Shown here one piece after another: positions 60,643 to 64,000 of a DNA stretch of 64,000 bases. Positions within the stretch are counted from its first letter, which is position 1. The number at the start of each line of letters is the position of its first letter. Under the pieces are notes generated by a model that saw only the letters and a program-made list of their open reading frames with translations, had not been told where the DNA came from and made no database searches. The position numbers and the translations under genes were made by a program. This DNA comes from Alphaproteobacteria bacterium (GTDB taxonomy: Bacteria; Pseudomonadota; Alphaproteobacteria; Micropepsales; Micropepsaceae), in the NCBI GenBank assembly GCA_020852655.1, contig JADZAI010000103.1, positions 111,330 to 175,329 on the forward strand. The letters are read 5' to 3'.

Positions 60643-63297
60643 TCAAGCCGCGGCGGCGCCGAGCGCCCCGCGAATGGCATCGAGGGCCGCGGCCGCACGG
60701 GCCGGATCGGGACCGCCGGCCTGGGCGAGGTCGGGCCGCCCGCCGCCACCCTTGCCGCCCAGCGCCTCGGCCCCCTTCTTGACGAGGTCGACCGCGCTGA
60801 TGCCCGGCACGAGGTCCGGCGTGACGCCGACCACGATCGAGGCCTTGCCGCCATCGTCGGTGACGAAGGCGACGATGCCGGAGCCGACCTTGGCCTTCGC
60901 CTCGTCGGCGAGACCCTTGAGGTCCCTGGCGGGAACGCCGGAGACGGATTTGAGGATCGCCTTGTGCGGCCCGACCTGTTCGATCTCGTCGCCCGCGGCG
61001 GTCGCCGGCCCGGCGAGCGCCAGCTTCTTCTTGGCGTCGGCGAGCTCGCGCTCTAGCCGGCGGCGTTCGTCGGCCAGCGTGACGACACGGTCGACGAGCT
61101 CGGCGGGTGCGGACTTGATCGCCGCCGCCGCTTCGCGCGCGATGCCGGCCTGGTGCTCGAGCCACAGGCGCGCCCCTTCGCCGGTCAGCGCCTCGATGCG
61201 GCGCACGCCGGAGGCGACGGCGCTTTCGGAGACGATCTTGAAGAGGCCGATGTCGCCCAGGCGGCGGACATGCGTGCCGCCGCAGAGTTCGACCGAATAG
61301 GTCCGTCCGGTGTCGTCGGCGCTCGGCATCGAGAGCACGCGCACCTCCTCGCCGTATTTCTCGCCGAAGAGCGCGAGCGCGCCGGCCTTGATCGCTTCGT
61401 CCGGCGTCATCAGGCGCGTCGTGACGTCGTTGTTGTCGCGCACCACGCGATTGACGATCGCCTCGATCTCGGCCTGTTCCGCCGGGGTGACTGCCTTCGG
61501 ATGGCTGAAGTCGAAGCGCAGGCGGTCATGCGCGACGAGCGAGCCCTTCTGCGCGACGTGATCGCCCAGGACGCGGCGCAGCGCCTCGTGCAGCAGATGG
61601 GTTGCGGAGTGATTGGCCCGCGTCGCCTGGCGGCGCGGCCGGTCGATGCGCAGCGTGACCTCGTCGCCGACCGCAAGGGTGCCGCTCACGACCTTGCCGA
61701 TGTGGACGTGCAGGGCGCCGAGCTTTTTCTGGGTGTCGGCGACGGCGAATCGCGAGGCGCCGTTGACGATGTCGCCCGCGTCGCCTGCCTGGCCGCCGCT
61801 CTCGCCGTAGAAGGGCGTCTGGTTGACCAGGACGGCGCCTTCCTCGCCGGCGGCGAGCTGCTGCACCTCCGCGCCGCCCTTCACGAGCGCGACGATCTGG
61901 CCCTGCGCCGCGTCGGCGTCATAGCCGAGGAATTCCGTCGCGCCGGTGCGTTCGCGGATGCCGAACCAGACCGCTTCGGTCGCCGCTTCGCCCGAGCCCG
62001 ACCACGCCGCGCGCGCCGCCGCCTTCTGCGCGTCCATCGCCGCGTTGAAGCCGCCGAGGTCGACCGTGAGGCCCCGCTCGCGCAGGGCGTCCTGCGTGAG
62101 GTCCAGCGGGAAGCCGAAGGTATCGTAGAGCTTGAAGGCGACGTCGCCGGGCAGCTCGGTGCCGCGCATCTCGCCGACCGCGTCGTCGAGCAGGCGGAGG
62201 CCCCGCTCCAGCGTCTGGCGGAAGCGGACTTCCTCGAGCTTCAGCGTCTCCTCGATCAGCTTCTCGGCGCGGATCAGGTCGCCATAGGCCGCGCCCATCT
62301 TCGCGACGAGCTCCGGCACCAGTCGGTGCATCAGCGGCTCCTTCGCGCCGAGCAGATGGGCGTGGCGCATCGCGCGGCGCATGATGCGGCGGAGCACATA
62401 GCCGCGGCCTTCGTTCGACGGCATGACGCCGTCGGCGATGAGGAAGGACGACGAGCGCAGGTGGTCGGCGATGACCCGGTGGCTCGCCGCCTGGCCGCCG
62501 TCGGGGCCGACGCCGGTGAGCGAGGCCGAGGCCTCGATGAGGGAGCGCATCAGGTCGATGTCGAAGACCGAATGCTTGCCCTGGAGGATCGAGGAGATGC
62601 GCTCCAGCCCCATGCCGGTGTCGATCGAGGGCTTGGGCAGGGCGATGCGCTCGCCGCCCGGAAGCTGCTCGTACTGCATGAAGACCAGGTTCCAGAATTC
62701 GACGAACCGGTCGCCGTCCTCCTCCGGGCTGCCGGGCGGGCCGCCGGCGACCTCGGGGCCGTAGTCGTAGAAGATTTCCGAGCACGGGCCGCAGGGGCCG
62801 GTGTCGCCCATCGACCAGAAATTGTCGCTGGTCGGGATGCGGATGATCTTGTCGTCGCCGAAGCCGGCGATCTTCTTCCAGAGCGCCGCCGCGTCGTCGT
62901 CGGTGTGGTAGACGGTGACGAGCAGCTTCTCCCGGGGGAGCCTGAACTCTTTGGAGATCAGCTCCCAGGCCAGCGTGATCGCCTGTTCCTTGAAGTAGTA
63001 GCCGAACGAGAAATTGCCCAGCATCTCGAAGAAGGTGAGGTGCCGCGCCGTGTAGCCGACATTGTCGAGATCGTTGTGCTTGCCGCCCGCCCGGACGCAT
63101 TTCTGCGACGACGCGGCGCTGGGAATCGCGCGGGTTTCGGCGCCCGTGAAGACGTTCTTGAACGGCACCATGCCGGCGTTCACGAACATGAGGCTCGGGT
63201 CGTTCCGCGGGACCAGCGGGGCCGACGGCACGATCTCGTGCTGGTGGCGGCCGAAATGGCCGAGGAAGGTGGAGCGGATGTCGGCGAGCGAGGTCAT
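60643..63297 (-). CDS. alaS: Alanyl-tRNA synthetase
   Basis: An 884-residue class II synthetase. Start [20 protein letters not shown]; catalytic core motifs [40 protein letters not shown] and [20 protein letters not shown]; editing site [20 protein letters not shown] and [10 protein letters not shown] holding the zinc ligands; C-Ala end [12 protein letters not shown] 30-codon longer frame upstream lacks family support. It is the first gene of a leftward operon with the antiporter and acyltransferase. Confidence 0.97.
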   Translation of the reverse strand: MTSLADIRSTFLGHFGRHQHEIVPSAPLVPRNDPSLMFVNAGMVPFKNVFTGAETRAIPSAASSQKCVRAGGKHNDLDNVGYTARHLTFFEMLGNFSFGYYFKEQAITLAWELISKEFRLPREKLLVTVYHTDDDAAALWKKIAGFGDDKIIRIPTSDNFWSMGDTGPCGPCSEIFYDYGPEVAGGPPGSPEEDGDRFVEFWNLVFMQYEQLPGGERIALPKPSIDTGMGLERISSILQGKHSVFDIDLMRSLIEASASLTGVGPDGGQAASHRVIADHLRSSSFLIADGVMPSNEGRGYVLRRIMRRAMRHAHLLGAKEPLMHRLVPELVAKMGAAYGDLIRAEKLIEETLKLEEVRFRQTLERGLRLLDDAVGEMRGTELPGDVAFKLYDTFGFPLDLTQDALRERGLTVDLGGFNAAMDAQKAAARAAWSGSGEAATEAVWFGIRERTGATEFLGYDADAAQGQIVALVKGGAEVQQLAAGEEGAVLVNQTPFYGESGGQAGDAGDIVNGASRFAVADTQKKLGALHVHIGKVVSGTLAVGDEVTLRIDRPRRQATRANHSATHLLHEALRRVLGDHVAQKGSLVAHDRLRFDFSHPKAVTPAEQAEIEAIVNRVVRDNNDVTTRLMTPDEAIKAGALALFGEKYGEEVRVLSMPSADDTGRTYSVELCGGTHVRRLGDIGLFKIVSESAVASGVRRIEALTGEGARLWLEHQAGIAREAAAAIKSAPAELVDRVVTLADERRRLERELADAKKKLALAGPATAAGDEIEQVGPHKAILKSVSGVPARDLKGLADEAKAKVGSGIVAFVTDDGGKASIVVGVTPDLVPGISAVDLVKKGAEALGGKGGGGRPDLAQAGGPDPARAAAALDAIRGALGAAAA

Positions 63298-63390
63298 GGA
63301 GCCTATGTAATGCCCGGCATGGTGCAGCGCAAAGCGCGGCAGCAATGAGGCCGGCTCCGGACCCTGTTCGATCCTCGATTTTGCCAAACT

Positions 63391-63615
63391 TTATTCGTTT
63401 GCCGCTTTCTCGGGGTGCCTTCCCTGCCCGCCCTGTATTCGTTCGTCGCTTTTTCGTGGGCCTGCTCCCGCCCCTCCCTATTCGTTTGTCGTCTTTTCGA
63501 GAGCCTGCCCCATCCATCCCTATTCGTTTGTCGCTTTTCGTTCTTGCCGCCCGCCGGAAGGCCGAAGCCCCGCGAGGGCTTCGCGGGGCTTCGGGTATTC
63601 GTTTGTCGCTTTTCG
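63391..63615. repeat. Degenerate tandem repeat, about 43-bp unit, five copies
   Basis: The core TATTCGTTTGTCGCTTTTCG recurs at 63391, 63436, 63479, 63521 and 63596 with 1-3 changes each; spacings are 45, 43, 42 and 75 bp. The between-core segments are also alike (CCTGCTCCCGCCCCTCCC, CCTGCCCCATCCATCCC), so the whole 43-bp unit was duplicated. Related cores occur upstream of purL. On the minus strand each reads AAAAGCGACAAACGAATA toward alaS. Confidence 0.85.
63562..63594 (-). terminator. Long stem-loop after recA
   Basis: CCGAAGCCCCGCGA (63562-63575) pairs exactly with TCGCGGGGCTTCGG (63581-63594) around GGGCT, 31 bp past the recA stop. No U-run follows on the minus strand, but the 14-bp GC stem could end recA transcripts. 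Confidence 0.5.
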
Positions 63616-63624
63616 AGGGGCGGC

Positions 63625-64000
63625 TTATTCGTCGTCCTCGTCGCGCGAGCCCTGGAGGCTTTCGCCGACCACGCCGGCATTGGAGCGGATGGCCTTTTCG
63701 ATGCTGGCGGCGATGTCGGCGTTGTCCTTGAGGAAGGCCTTGGCGTTCTCGCGGCCCTGGCCGATCCGCTGGCCGTCATAGGAATACCACGAGCCGGACT
63801 TCTCGATGATGTTGGCCTTCACGCCCAAATCGACGAGCTCGCCGGTCTTCGAGATGCCCTCGCCATACATGATGTCGAATTCGACCTGGCGGAACGGCGG
63901 GGCGACCTTGTTCTTCACCACCTTCACGCGGGTCTGGCTGCCCACCACGTCCTCGCGCTCCTTGATCGAGCCGATGCGGCGGATGTCGAGGCGGACCGAG
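63625..64000 (-). CDS. recA: RecA recombinase, 5' part cut by window edge
   Basis: About 125 C-terminal residues of RecA. Visible: [77 protein letters not shown] and the acidic end SRDEDDE. These belong to the end of the core and the C-terminal domain; the ATPase motifs lie beyond the edge. RecA drives recombination and LexA cleavage. It is transcribed toward alaS. Confidence 0.97.
   Translation of the reverse strand, partial: SVRLDIRRIGSIKEREDVVGSQTRVKVVKNKVAPPFRQVEFDIMYGEGISKTGELVDLGVKANIIEKSGSWYSYDGQRIGQGRENAKAFLKDNADIAASIEKAIRSNAGVVGESLQGSRDEDDE

Larger units (their letters stand above)
63298..63624. other. 327-bp recA-alaS intergenic region
   Basis: Contains the alaS promoter region, a degenerate tandem repeat (63391-63615) and a 14-bp stem-loop (63562-63594). 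No gene with a sensible product is seen; an apparent minus-strand frame is only the repeat translated (KRQTN units). Confidence 0.7.

Noticed and set aside
63391..63615. CRISPR-like array of 20-bp repeats with 22-25 bp spacers
   Set aside because: Between-repeat segments are similar to each other, repeats vary, no leader or cas genes are present; it is a degenerate tandem repeat.
63303..63779. Possible protein with KRQTN repeats on the minus strand
   Set aside because: The frame only translates the tandem repeat and overlaps the recA 3' end; no start or codon signature.

Overview
The window is a GC-rich, densely packed bacterial chromosome segment. Several clade markers point to Alphaproteobacteria: a DUF3126 protein, the DUF1476-type zeta inhibitor of the F1-ATPase beside purC, a separate purS/purQ/purL set followed by bolA-grxD and rpsD, a eukaryotic-type NADP isocitrate dehydrogenase, CYP153-like P450, chrBA and an Oar-like TonB receptor. 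I cannot name a genus from the sequence.

Layout. 1-9 kb: metabolic and stress genes (cupin/JmjC-like protein cut by the left edge, PuuB-like FAD oxidase, cysE, Nudix, nitroreductase, histidine phosphatase, EF-hand protein, MscS channel, SDR, TorF-type porin). 9-21 kb: M20 amidohydrolase, membrane glycosyltransferase, a 1120-aa TonB-dependent receptor opposite an LpxR-like outer-membrane protein, tRNA-Leu(UAA), hemerythrin, CinA-domain protein, map, radC and two tandem EF-hand lipoproteins. 21-30.6 kb: CYP153-like P450, a VapBC-type toxin-antitoxin pair with an operator-like dyad, secreted oligopeptidase B, a polysaccharide flippase coupled to a GNAT-like protein, and purB.

30.6-42.1 kb looks like an accessory stretch inserted between purB and the zeta-subunit/purC block. 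It starts with the most interesting object here: a tightly coupled four-gene operon (30741-35127) made of an unrecognised protein, a degenerate BrxD/DUF2791-like ATPase lacking its P-loop, an intact BrxD/DUF2791-like ATPase and a compact SNF2 helicase. It has no PglX/PglZ and resembles, but does not obviously equal, known ATPase-helicase anti-phage systems such as Shango. A PQQ dehydrogenase with a C-terminal membrane anchor, a TetR regulator, chrBA and a histidine kinase follow.

42.1-52.3 kb is the purine block (purC, purS, purQ, purL), interrupted by a small unknown gene, DUF1993, a racemase-like gene and palindromic elements, then bolA, grxD, a DUF3828-like protein and rpsD. 52.5-64 kb holds paralogous secreted proteins flanking a Gfo/Idh oxidoreductase, a gamma-carbonic-anhydrase-like protein, trmJ-like methyltransferase, icd, an alaS-Kef antiporter-acyltransferase operon and the 3' part of recA. 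A degenerate 43-bp tandem repeat lies between recA and alaS, and related motifs lie upstream of purL in the same orientation relative to the downstream gene.
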